Shown in pieces: positions 1-12,300 of a DNA stretch of 64,000 nt. The translations under genes and the position numbers were made by a program. Every line of letters starts with the position of its first letter. Position 1 is the first letter of the stretch. The notes beneath the pieces are model-generated. The model ran no database searches. It saw only the letters and a program-made list of their open reading frames with translations, and had not been told where the DNA came from. Source of the DNA: Rhizomys pruinosus (Eukaryota; Chordata; Mammalia; Rodentia; Spalacidae); assembly GCA_009823505.1 (NCBI GenBank), contig VZQC01010551.1:1733960-1797959 (forward strand), read 5' to 3'.

Positions 1-1440
1 GACAGCTGGCACTCAGACTAGGCCCATACTAGCCTTTCTGAGATCAATTCTGAGGCACTGGAATCCCAAATGGAAAGACTGGAAAAGTGCCCCAGTGTGA
101 CAGAGCACCCTCTGTCTATGCCAGCAGGGCACCACTGAGCAGATAACTGGCTCCACCACCCACATGCGCAGACTCTCACCCATCAGTGAAGGTCAGATGC
201 CACAGCTTTCAGCCTGCCACACTGCAAGGGCCAAGATGACTGAAGAAGAAAGAAGCTCAAATAGCACAAAGTCATGTGCACGAGCAGTGGGGGGAAGACT
301 GATATCAAGCCCAGGTTCTGTGGGGCTATATCACCCTAGGCAAGTTACCATCCTTCCCAGATCTTAGTGTCTTTGTCTATTAAATTAGGGGAAGTAACTT
401 AATAAGACTGTTTTTAAGAATTAGTTAGTTCACTGACTCAACAAATTAGCACTGTAATCAACCAAATGGGATAACCTTCTAACCTTTGGACTTTATCTAG
501 AAATCCAGTCTAATTTCACAAGTTTGTCAGTAGTAGGACAGTCTTGTCTCCACAGGCCCACACATTACACGTGTAGATTAAGAGCAGGAAACAAGGCAGG
601 CCTAGCCAAACACTGTCCTCCGTGACACAGATTTCTCTGACCCAGTGCAAGCTACATGAAAACAATACAAAAACAAGTTCTGCAGCAACTTCCTGGGTCA
701 GAAGAGGGTGTCAGATCCTCTGAAACTGGAGTTACAGACAGGTGTTGGCCACCATGTAGATGCTGGGACTCAAACCTGGGTCCTCTGTAAGAGCAGCCAA
801 TGCCCTTAACCACTGAGCCATCTCTCCAGCCCCTCAGCTAGCCTCTTTAGAGTGGCATAGACTACATGGCTGGTTGCAACTGTTGGCTCTACAGACTAGC
901 ACAAATAAGTGTGAAAACCTGCATGCAGTTAACTACAGAGAGAAATGACACTTGAGTGGAAACAACACTTTGGAAGGTGAAACTTAAAGTCAACAGAAGA
1001 CCTCTTCAAGCTGTGGGAAGATAGCTCAGGGGTCTCCTGGACAAAAACAGTGACAGCTTCTTTATATCTTGAAAGCTGCAGCCGGCTTTGCAGCTGTCAC
1101 CATGCCACAAATGAATATATTGAGTTACACCAAAAATGTTATGATATCATTCAGATTACCATGAGAAAAAGAGAAAGTGAGGAGGCTTAAAGAAGGAGAA
1201 AAATGAATATGAAGCTAAGCTTGACTCAAACAGCTTCTTGCTAAGAAAATACAAATAAGAATGACTATCGAGATGCATGAAAAGAGGAACAAAAGAGTAT
1301 TGAAAGTTCTTCAACCATCAAACAGAGAAAAGCAATGAAAGAGAACAACAGGTCTGCTTTGTTGTGACAGCTTCAAAAGAAAGCCACGTCAATGTGAAAG
1401 GTTCTTTTGGCTGATGGGCTTATGGTTCTGGAAGGTCCCT
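1..1440. other. Left edge of window, GSAP intron
   Basis: Possible MIR at about 320-430 (GGCAAGTTACCATCCTTCCC), antisense B2 at 695-834 lacking its 3' half, and otherwise nothing recognised. No GSAP exon following w18 was found here. Confidence 0.55.
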
Positions 1441-1850
1441 GTGATGGTTAGTTTTAATGTCAACCTGTCACAAATTAGAATCACCTAAGTAGGGAGCCTC
1501 AAATGAAGAATTTTGCTTATTTGAGCTGGAGAGATGGCTCAGTGGCTAAGAACACTAGCTGTTCTTGTAGAGGATCAGGTGTGGTTCCCAGCACCCACGT
1601 GTGGAAGCCAACCACTGTCCTTAACTCCAGTTTCAGGGGTTCCAACGCCCTCTTCTGACCTCTGCAGGCATTGCAGGCACATGGCACAGTTACATACATG
1701 CAGGCAAAATATTCATACACATAAAATAAAAAATAATATGTGGGTAAAGGGGAAGAAGGAGCTCAAAAGAGGGGACCATAGAAGACAGGTATTATGAAGG
1801 GAGAAATGGGGGGAATGGGGGTACTGGGGAGGGAGGAAGGAGGGTTAGAC

Positions 1851-1899
<49 letters not shown>

Positions 1900-2145
1900 A
1901 TGCCTAGCTGGCATAAAAAAACAAAAGGAATCATATTAGTTCAAAAACTTACTGAAAAATAACATTTACAATATCTCTACATGAGGTCATGTGTATATCC
2001 AAAGGCTGTATAATATGAAACAGTCTGTGGCTAGAGAGATGGCTCAGCAGTTAAGAGTGCTGACTGCTCTTGCAGAGGACCCGGGTTCGATTCCCAGCAC
2101 CCACATGGCAGCTAAGAACCATCTTAAAAAAAATGTGAAACAGTC
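1441..2145 (+). mobile_element. URR1 fragment, two B2 SINEs and (GA)n
   Basis: URR1-like 5' piece at 1441-1523, B2 at 1524-1735, (GA)n at 1853-1897, and a 3'-truncated B2 at 2026-2135 consisting of the tRNA-derived head plus an A run, flanked by TGAAACAGTC at 2016 and 2136. The truncated copy is a complete short insertion, not a broken full-length one. Confidence 0.85.
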
Positions 2146-2229
2146 CCAAACAGGAGTAACCTCACTCTGAGCCGTTGGCCAGGGTAGTCTAAGAGACCCA
2201 CAGCTCTTGATTGTCTCCCAGAACTTCAA

Positions 2230-3575
2230 GGTAAGACCCTATTGCTGAAGACAAGACATACTTCAGACACAGAACTTAGAGCAACAAAGCTAGAACGGAC
2301 CTGGAAGCCACCTCCCTGAAGACGAGCTCTCATAGATTTGGAGAACAGCATGCAAGCTGATAAGGGAGAACATCAATCAAAGGCCCAACTCCAGCGTTAA
2401 GGCCTCATAACCACAATGGCCAGCACAGCAAACTACATTGGGGCAGCAGTGGCACTTTTATCTTGGGGTAATAAATAGCTACATAATTGGACAGAAAGCC
2501 TACTCAATGGGAGGAAACTCATCTGTGGTACTATAAAAATAATCAAATACACATGGCTAGAGAGGTCATAGGTCTTGGAGAAAACCCCAAGGCTGTCACA
2601 TCCCTGGACAAATGTAATTTCTTACTATGTGCTACATATGTATCTTTATATTCACACACAAGTCTGTGACTCACCACTCATCAAAGAAGCTTCTTTACCA
2701 ACAGACAGAGATTATTAGAGTTCCATAACTGGTCAGACATAGAGACCAGTGTCTATGAAATGTCCAACCTTAAGTGACCCATCTACAGTGGAACCTCTAC
2801 ACCTAAGACTCCTGGAACATAGTGGGACAAGGGCTGGAGAGAACACTAATGCATTTTTTTTTTTTTGTCTTTTTGAGACAGGGTCTCCCTGTAGCCCCAG
2901 CTGTCCTGGAACTCACTCTGTAGACCAGGCTGGCCTTGAACTCACAAAGATCCGCCTGCCTCTGCCTCCCAAGTGCTAGGATTAAAGGCGTGCGCCACCA
3001 CGCCCGGCCACTAATGCATTTCTAAACTCTCATCAATGAAGCTCCCTCATGCAACAGAGGGCAATGAACCCCAGGCTCATGGACCATTGTGGAAGAGGGG
3101 GCAGGAAGATAGAGCCAGGGGAGGAGGTCCATGACCATATGGAAATAGTCTTACAGGCTCCTGGGACCTTGCTCATATGAACTTACAGCAACAGTGTCAG
3201 CATGCACAAGACCCATGCAAACTCGATCAGACAAAACCCAGAATAGAACCATGGAAATGCGTAGTAGGACTGTTTGATAGCTGATTACTGCTGGGTGAGG
3301 AAGAGCTGATCTTCTTTAAGGGAGTGACTCTAGATAGGCTGACTAGACCTCCATGGATGAACTTGCACTGAGGGATGTCTGGGGACACTAACTTGACTGG
3401 ACAGGTCTTAACATAAACGACAGAAGGCATAAAGTCCAGTGGGGGGAGGGGGGGTATGGGAGAGTGCCACTGGGGAAAAGGGTATAAAGAGGACTAAGAT
3501 CTTGTGTAGGAAATACACGAAAATTCAATAAAAATATTTTGATTAAAAAAAAGAAGTCAACAACAAAAAAAAGAA
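2230..3575 (+). mobile_element. Rodent L1 3' UTR split by a B1
   Basis: Shares ATCAAAGAAGCTTCTTT, GTGGAAGAGGGGGCAGGAAG and ATATGAACTTACAGC with the other L1 3' ends and finishes with AATAAAAATATTTTGATTAA. It is interrupted at 2857-3009 by a B1. No ORF2. Confidence 0.75.
2857..3009 (-). mobile_element. Young B1 SINE inside the L1 3' UTR
   Basis: A full antisense B1 between exact ACTAATGCATTT copies at 2845-2856 and 3010-3021. Confidence 0.95.
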
Positions 3576-3599
3576 TTGTCCTGATTGCTTTAATTGATG

Positions 3600-4130
3600 T
3601 GGAGAAACATATTCTAAATATGAGTGGCCCCTTGTGGTAGCCGTCCAGACAAAAAGGGTGTGGCAGAAGGAAGATTATTCACCTTTTGCTCTGTTGGTTT
3701 TCCCCCTTGCCACAGAGTTGATTTACCCTGATCTGCTTCTTCCTTCTCTGATACCAGAACCAGTGTTTCCAGACTTTCACTGCTTACCAGGAACCTTCCA
3801 GGCCTTCAGCACCAGATTTGGACTGCTGGCAAAGGCCCCATAGACTGAGTCACCACAGGCTTCTGGGATTCTTGACCTCTCCAGTGTGAGACTGACTACT
3901 CTGGATGCTGAGACTCCCAGCCTCCATGACCAAGCAGTACAGGGTTCCCAGCTTCAGGTGTGTGACAATTGCTGTTACTATTTCAATGTAAGCTGATTTA
4001 ATAAGTTATTTTAATATATATTTATCTTATCGATTCTGTTCCTCTAGAGAACATATGACTGTATATTAAATTGATTTAATATATATTCATCTTATCGGCT
4101 CTGTTCCTCTAGAGACACTTGACTAACACC
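3600..4130. repeat. Unclassified repeat-like segment with 65-bp duplication
   Basis: AATATATATT.ATCTTATCG then CTCTGTTCCTCTAGAGA-like sequence appears at 4011 and again at 4076, a tandem duplication of about 65 bp. The end GTTCCTCTAGAGACACTTGA recalls the 3' end of an old mammalian repeat, but I cannot name the family. Confidence 0.5.
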
Positions 4131-4524
4131 ATCCCTATAGCACATCCCAAGCTGAGAGCCACTTTTTGCATGCTAAAGCTGGTGGATAAAAGAATCCCTC
4201 ATCCCCTTTATATACTGCTTTGGTGCAATCACCCATCAGCCACTGAAGTGAATGTGAAGAACTTGCACCTTGTGACACAGGGGGACAGGCTATGGGGGAG
4301 AGAGGTATACCCACGTTACCACTAATGCTGAAAATGATGGATGTATAAATGCGGTCTTGCTGGTTTGACAGTTTCATACAAATAGCTCCTGATTGTTTCC
4401 AGGACCACAAACCTCAGGAAATCCACCACTAATTACTGTGATGTTTCTGAATACTACCAAGCAGCCTTACATATCTGCAATCATTGAAAGAAGTACTTGT
4501 TAGGTGGTTTTAAAATGGCTAAAA

Positions 4525-4984
4525 ATGGCCTGGTGTGTGGTGCGTGCCTTGAATCCCAGCACTCAAGAGGCAGAGACAGACGGGCCTCTGTAAGTTCCAG
4601 GCCAGCTGGGGCTACAGGAAGAGCCTGTCTCAAAAAGACCAAAAAATGGCTAATAGTGTTTAAAAAGAAAAGTAAAGTCAACAGTCAAGAGAAAGATAAC
4701 AGAAATGGGAGAGAAAGAGAGGGAGAAAGAAAGCAGTGAACATTGACATGAGGAAGATCAGCAACGCATTCATAAAGTGAGCACTTTACCACAGTTCTGT
4801 TGAGAAGGAGAAATAGTTCAAGAAGTGTCAATCTCTTCACTATGAATATCAATATATGAGAGTACCCAGCATCTCCTAATACATGCATGTGTGCACACCC
4901 CCCACACACTCATGCATATGCCCACATGAATGCACACACAACCCTACTTACATATACACACGTACCAAAAAAAAAAAAAAAAAA
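4525..4984 (+). mobile_element. B1 SINE and A/CA-rich sequence
   Basis: B1 at 4525-4645 (CTTGAATCCCAGCACTCAAG). A CA-rich stretch at 4885-4960 ends in an A run at 4967-4984, 110 bp 3' of exon w18. Nothing named at 4130-4520. Confidence 0.75.
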
Positions 4985-5093
4985 GGCCGAACAAACATGA
5001 ATGGACCCAATGACCTTAATCTTGAGAATTACACACAGGGGAAGGGGTGAGGTTGGGGGTGGAGTTGGGCTTAGGAGAAAAGGTAAAATTAAC

Positions 5094-5189
5094 CAGTTTT
5101 GAAATGTAGTCCAGAACCATCTGTTCAACTTTCTTCTTTTCTATACCCTGTAGGTGTCTCAGTAGATGGTCTCTGAGCTCAGACATCAT
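5094..5189 (-). CDS. GSAP: GSAP exon w18 (most 3' in window)
   Basis: A 96-bp exon (32 codons) with acceptor CCTATTTTCAG and donor CTG|GTTAAT, phase 0 at both ends. It encodes MMSELRDHLLRHLQG, IEKKKVEQMVLDY and ISKL, a predicted amphipathic helical stretch. The donor GTTAAT is the weakest of the set. Without splicing the frame stays open for only 26 more codons, ending at 5016. The family continues after ISKL with sequence not found in bases 1-5093. Confidence 0.93.
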
Positions 5190-7721
5190 CTGAAAATAGG
5201 ACATGCATTAGATAAGTAACAATGTACCCACTCACATGTGCAACTGATTTTAATAGAGCCATTATTAATATTTCTCATCAACATGAAAAAATATTGGATT
5301 CTGGGTGTGGTGGAGCACACCTTTAATCCCAGTACTCAGGAGGCGGAGGCAGGCAGATCTCTGTGAGTTCAAGTCCAGCCTGGTCTACATAGTGAGTTCC
5401 AGGTCAGTTGTGGATCCAGGGAGACCCTGTCTCAAAAAGACCAAAAGAAAAATATTGGATCTCAGGATCCCACCAACTGAGGTGCATAACTCTCTCCATA
5501 TCCCTCTAGTGAGATAAATCAAGGGGCTACAACATTTTACTCAAGAGGATCTACATGTTTAACCAAAATCATACAGCAGTTGAGAGCCAGGCACCCCTGA
5601 TAAGAACATGCAAAGAAGCACCAGCTTCAACATTACAAGGTTGGGATCTACCAATTGTTTGAACTATGCTGGAAAAAAAGAGGAACTACTCCAAAAATGG
5701 AATGACCGTGCTTATGGGGAACAGGCAAAGGTAATGAACATTCCTCTATGCCTCCCAACAGGCTTGCTCCCGTGTCTGCTCTGTTCCCAAGACAGTTTTT
5801 GAATTCTTATGAAAGAATGTTTATTGGCTTCAGGACTGTAGTAGTTTTAAGCCTAGATACTAAGGATTTTGAGTGGGACTTGTTTTGAATTGCTTTAATA
5901 GCTTCTTAATCATAATAAAAAGAGAATACAGATCACAGACTTGCTCATTTTCCATTTTCCCAGCTGAATTGGGCTCTCATGACAATCTTAATGTCTTGGT
6001 TACAATTTCCAGAACAATGTAAAACTATATTTAAAATAACAGATTCTTAACTTCTTTGTGATTTTAAGAGGAACACTTCTAGTATTTCATTTAAAAAAAT
6101 CTTGGCTATTAGAATTAGACAATTTTTCTTACTGAGTTACTATATCCCAGACATAGAATCTGACTTTTGCTTCCTTTGAATACCTAGAGAGATTATTTCT
6201 TCTTCTTTGATTTTGTAACATGAATTTCATTAACACATTCCTGATATTAACTATCCATTATAATATGACTTTCATTGATATAATTCCTTATATTAAGACT
6301 CCCTAGTATGTTTTCAAGAAACCACTGGAAGCCATTTTAATTAGGCATGTGGCCTCTACATCCATAAGGATGATCACTGATTTTAGTTCTAAAGTATATG
6401 GACTCTTTAAAAGGACCAAGAAGCTTTCTACCTTCTTTCAAAAAATACTTTTCACAATGTGAGGCTAAGCTGGTCCTTGAAAGTTTGAGAGGATTAAGTA
6501 GAGACCTTGTTTGAAATAATAGTTGACAAATTTTTCAAATTAATTCACAGATATTGTGCTTTCAGGATATTTAGTGTGTGTGTGTGTGTGTGTGCACATG
6601 GGGATCATAGGCTAACTCCCAAGAGTGCAAGAGTGGGCTCTCTTCTACTCCCATGGGGATGCAGGTTAGAACTTGGGCCATCGGGCTTCTGCATCTGTGC
6701 ACAACTCCCTGACCCATTGTGCCAGCCTGCTTTGGCCTTATTTCTTCTTGGATCAAGTTTTGTCATTTCCTTTTATTAATATTTTATTTATTATTTCATG
6801 CATATGAGTGTATTGCCTGCACATATATAAATGCACCAGGGTTGTGTAGTGGCCGAGGAGTCAGAAGAAGGTGTCAGATTCCCCTGGAACTGGAGTTACA
6901 GAAGGTTGTTAGCCACCATGTAGGTGCTGGGCATCAAACCCTGTTTTCTTTAAGAGCAGTCAGTGCTCTTAACTACTGAACCATCTCTCCAGCCCCAAAC
7001 TTTGTCATTTCTACTCAACAAGAAAACTCTTTGCTTTGAAAAGAATTACTGAGTCTAAATATGGATATATATATAGATATATATATATATATATCATTTT
7101 TACCTGCCATATCTAAAGTAATAGACTATTTCACTCTTAAGTCTATATGTTGTTAAAAAATGTATTAGAATTAGTAGATAACTCATCATTTATATTTATT
7201 TATCAATCTACTGTTCAATTAATTTATTTTTATTTGTTTCTTTGGTCATCTTAGCATTAGGATTTCAAAAAATATTCTGTTTTATTTATTGATTATTTAC
7301 ATGTGTGGTACATGTATGTGTTTATGTAGGTATCAGCATGTGTACATTCAAAAAAAAGATCAAGTATGCATGTACATAGAGGATAGAAGTCAACACTGAG
7401 TGTTTTCTACTCTCCATCTTAGTTCTTGAGACAGTGTCTCTCACTGACCCTGGAGTTTATTGATTCGGCTAGGCTGGCCAGCCAATGAGCACCCGGGATC
7501 TGCCTGTCTCTGCTTCCCCCAGTGCTGGGATTACAGATGCCACTGAACTGACTTTTATGGGGCCGTAGAGCCACACTCAGGGCTTCCTACTTGCACAGCA
7601 AGCGCTTTCGTGACTGAGCCACTGCCCCAGCCCTCCTCTGTTGTATTTTAAACACCAAATAGAAATGTCATGAAAGTGTTACTCTTGGGCACACACAAGC
7701 ACCATTAAACAGACTCAGTGC

Positions 7722-7757
<36 letters not shown>

Positions 7758-9346
7758 TATATATGTATATACATATAATTAACAATTAAATAAGGGAACA
7801 AAAAATTGAGAGGGAGAGTGGGTGGCATGGAGGGATGTGTAAGGGGACTGGGAGGGGGATGGAATAACACACCAAGAGACAAAGCTTCTTGTTCAGGCCC
7901 CTTCATGACATATATCCCATATTACAGCTTACAACTGCATGCTTACTCATGTGACTAATCTGTCACTTCCACTAGACTATACATCCAAAGAAGCCAGACA
8001 CAATCTATTTCTGCTTACTGCTGGACACCTGGGGACTGCCATGCTGGCAGCAACCATTTGTTGAAAACATAGTAGAAAATTGGATCTGAATGAGCAGCAC
8101 AGCCCTGCTTTCCCTCTCCTTGATCTCCACTTGCCAGCACGGAAGAAGCCCACAGACCACTTACCAGACCCACGAGCAGCCGCTGGTGGCTATCTTCCTC
8201 TTGGAAGAGGGGTATTAACCTCGGCTCTGAAATTGAACAGCACAGCGGTCAAGAGGGTAGTGTTCAGAGAGGGGGTTAGAAGAACCAGCCCAAGTTTACC
8301 TTCTCTGAGTCACTGGGAAAGTATACTACCATGACATGCTGAAACGTCCTCAATAGCTAAGTGTCACCTAGTCCTACAAGCTGCACTCATCCCTCAGGAG
8401 ATGAGCCAGGCAAACAGACTGGAATGTCAGGAACACTTTCACCACACCAGTGGGTTCTAGCTTTGATTTCTCTTCAATATTAGGATTCACCAACATCTAA
8501 GAAGCTCTCATTCAGAGACACTAAACCCTTAAGGAGCCATAGCCATAAAGAGACTGGGCTTGATGGAAGAACCAGGTGACCCCCTTCTACTTCCTGACCC
8601 CCATAGTTCAATGACCTTAGAAGTTACTGGACTAATGGGACAATCATTGATGGTGGCAAATAATACTGATGGGCACAAGTTATCAGACTGAAAAGGCTTC
8701 TAGGTCAAGATGTAACACACTGAGTGACCCTGCATTATGGGCAGGCAAGCAGGCTGCCTGGCTGCTCAGCCCTACAGCACCCCAACATCTCTCCTACCTA
8801 GTTCTTTCTCAGAATCTCTGGGGCCCAAAGCCAGGCAGGAAGGCAGAACCCCAGGCTGATGCATCCTTCTGCATGGGCATGGGACCTGTATAGAGCCTCA
8901 GGATCAATGCCACCCCATCCCACTCAACCCTCTGGATTAAGATGAAACTGTTCAGCAGAGTGCCGCAGCCCTACATTTTGCAATGTTCTGCTTCAGACAG
9001 TGAGAGCATTCTTCCTGGGAATCAAAGTATATGAGAGGAAGGGGCAGTGTCGAAAGTGCATTGGGAGAGACTGACCAGCAAGTAGATGCAAGCAGGCCTG
9101 GAGCACTGAGCAGAGGAACTAAAGAAGGCAGGGCAGACACAATCTGAAGCCTTCCCCTAGACCAGCAGTAACAGTTTCCACACTGCAAAACTCTCAACCA
9201 CACAAGGAAGATGACCCTGGACCTCAAACATTCAATACCCTGTCTGGCAGGGTGGAGCTCCTGGCATGGATGCCCTGGTTACACAGGCTGAAGCTGGTTC
9301 CTGTGAAGTCTAGTTCACGTTCATGGTCCACCAAAAAAGAAATAAT

Positions 9347-9388
<42 letters not shown>

Positions 9389-12300
9389 ACGATGAAATAG
9401 AGCCTCTGGCACCCCACATATACTTGGGCCCTGACTAAGTGTTCTTTGCATGAGTTCATCTGTCCCCTTTTTAGCCCCAAGGACAATGTACAGATGTTTA
9501 TGGCCAGCATGGAGAAGTTTTGGAATTTAAGCTGGTGTCTACCCCATAGAGCCACACTGCTTACCTGTGGGCTCATCTTTGTTCCCCTGGGACTAAGCCC
9601 AGGGTACAATCAAAATGAAAGGCACGTATGAGTCAAAAACTCTGTGTGATCAGACAGCTGTGGAGAGCTCAACCCACACAAGAGAACTGCCAAGTTCACC
9701 CTGTGGTACAGCCAGAGGCCATGCTAATTAGATCAGCTCTGAGAAGAAAAATGAGGAAAGCCAGAAGGCCAGCTCCCAGGGCCTCCTCTAGCAAAAACAC
9801 ACTCAGCAGCTGTCCCTGAATGTCCCGATGCCAAGATGGACGTGGCAGTGGCTACGTGGTCACTCTCTCAAGGCTGCTGAATGATTTTCTTCCCAACCCG
9901 CTGGTTAGTAAGAACAGTGTTACAGCAAAACATAAACTCCAGAAGGCTATGAGCAGGTTTTTTCTTACCCAAATTCCTTGTTTCCAGGTAAGAAATCACC
10001 CTATAAAGAAATTTACAAAGGAAGCATCATTTTAAAAAACGTAAAGCCATAATACTATACAAAGATATCCTCTTTAAAGCCCCATAAGAGCATTACAGAA
10101 ACTGTTCTCGGGCTCCCAGAAACCTCAGAAACTTTAGTCAATGTACCAAAGGCACATTAAGCAATTATAAGTCTTCAAGTCATTTAGTGCCAACAACAGC
10201 AATTATTTAGGACAATTGCTGCTCACAGTTATGGGAAATAATGAAGACAGAAAATAGAACAGAGATTGGAATGAGGCCTATAACTTTAGCACTCTGAGAT
10301 GACTCATCTGCCCAGAAATCATGCTTTCAAAATAAGAGCAAGCTCCCCAGCTCACCAAGAACTTAAAAAAAAAAAATCAACCTACTTTCTATTTTCATCC
10401 TCAAAAGCACACACTAAAAAAAGCCTCTTTACCACTTACCTGTCATGATTCATCCATTCCACGGTGCAAATCAACAAAGCTTAACCTAGACACTTTCCCC
10501 ACTACAAACATGTTCCTAGAGTCAAGTGATGTTCATAGAACCAGGAGCATCACTGTGCTGAGAACATATAATAGCAGCAGCCAAGAAGGCAAAAGACAGC
10601 CATTGACAGATGCCAAACCCTTGATTTTACTTACTTTATTGCATTATCAAGAATGTTCTTCACATATACTGTGGATCTTCTTCTCCCTGTTTTCTAGGAA
10701 CACATCAAGAATTTGGAAGGTGAAGATTTTTGTGAATGGTTTAAGTGAGAACACAAAGCCATGTAGTTAAAAGCTTCAGAAATAATGAATATATTCCCCC
10801 AGTAATGAGAACACCTGTGTTGCTTTAGAAAAATTAAACACTTTATTTGTAAGCAACATCATCACAGAAACTTGAAAGTCAACTGTATGTAACAAGACTG
10901 AACTAAAGTAGTATAGAGAGCCCATGTACCTTTCAGCCTGTCTCCCTTAAGGTTTATGTCTTAAATAACTGCACTACAATATCAAAGTCAAGGACCCACC
11001 GTTATACAATGTGCATGTATAGTTCTACACCATTTTATCATATGTAGAGATTCATGTACTACAATGTACATGTGCAAGTGACCCAGAAACACATCATTTG
11101 CATTTCTGCTGTGAATGTGCTGTATGTGCCTTCACCTCTCTGTACTCCAGTTTCCTCCTCAGAGAATGAGACACTGGAAACAGCCCTGACTACCCACGGA
11201 GAAGTCAATGAGACAACACAGCCTGCTGATGGGAAGAGGGGGCCACTCTGAGCCAGCCTTTGAGTGCCCTTTGAGTGGCCACCCTGAGCCAGCCTCTGAG
11301 TGGCCTTTCTAAGCCTTTGCTGCCCACCACGTTCTCACTGGTCACACATACCTCTTCAGAGATCAGGTTGTACCACTCTCTCCTGACCACATTGTTGTGA
11401 TAGTATAAGCAGGGCTTGGTGTACTTAACATACTCTAGGTTGGAATTCAGCCTGGCCCAGTACTCCTTCAAGCCATGGACCTGTAGAAGACAAAGACAGA
11501 AGGAGCTGAAGAAGCTGGCCATGCAGCTCAGACTACAGCAAAGCGCACATGTGCCTTGGAACCACGCGTGCCTAGGAACCACGTGCCTTGTGTCCATGGC
11601 TCTTGGGTGGCAGCATTTCTTGGTGACTACTTCTCACACAGTACAGTCAGTTTCCCCTGAGAATTCTAAACTCAGGAGATTAAGGAGCCTAGTCTCTCTT
11701 TTTTTTATTTCTCTCCTGATTTATAACAGAGAAAACTGTTGCTCACTTCTCCAAACCAACAGGACTTCCCCTGTTGGGGCTGGGCTCAGCCGGAAGCCTG
11801 TGTTCAACACATTTCCTCCCTAGAGAGCCATTCTCCTGGCCTGAGAGGTATCACAACACCATGTTTGGTCAGAAAATATGCTTATAATTTGGAACAACTA
11901 GAATAGGCTTATTTTCCTGCTAAGCTTATTCACTTCTGAAAATGTTTTCCAAAACCGAGGAATCAAAATGAAATAAACTAATTTCACAATAGCTGCTAAA
12001 TTCTCCCAAACAGAATTAGTTGGCCCTCTAAATATTTGAATTGTTAATAATTGTATTATCTTGAAGAATGCAACCATTATATTCACTTTTTAATAATAAC
12101 TATAGTAGCTTATGTTTAATGTTGAAGAATGTATTGATGATATCTCCAGATATGCGAGTTGGGCAGGCACCCATTGGAATTTTCCGGTTCTTGTGTTCCA
12201 GAACAAGAGATTGCACAGAGCACATGGACAGCAGCAGAAGCAGGGTATTTATACACAGAAAGCAGGCTAGAGCTGGGAGAAAGGTCAGAAGATCAGTGGC

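Larger units (their letters stand above)
8227..11351. other. Introns w14-w17 between small exons
   Basis: Introns 10694-11351, 10001-10634 and 8227-9968. Only an (AC)n run at 9348-9385 and a short A run at 10367-10378 are evident; no SINE was recognised. This is the least repeat-invaded part of the window. Confidence 0.6.

Noticed and set aside
1..5093. Further GSAP exons after w18
   Set aside because: No stretch on the minus strand matched the family sequence following ISKL; what is there is mainly L1, SINEs and unclassified sequence.
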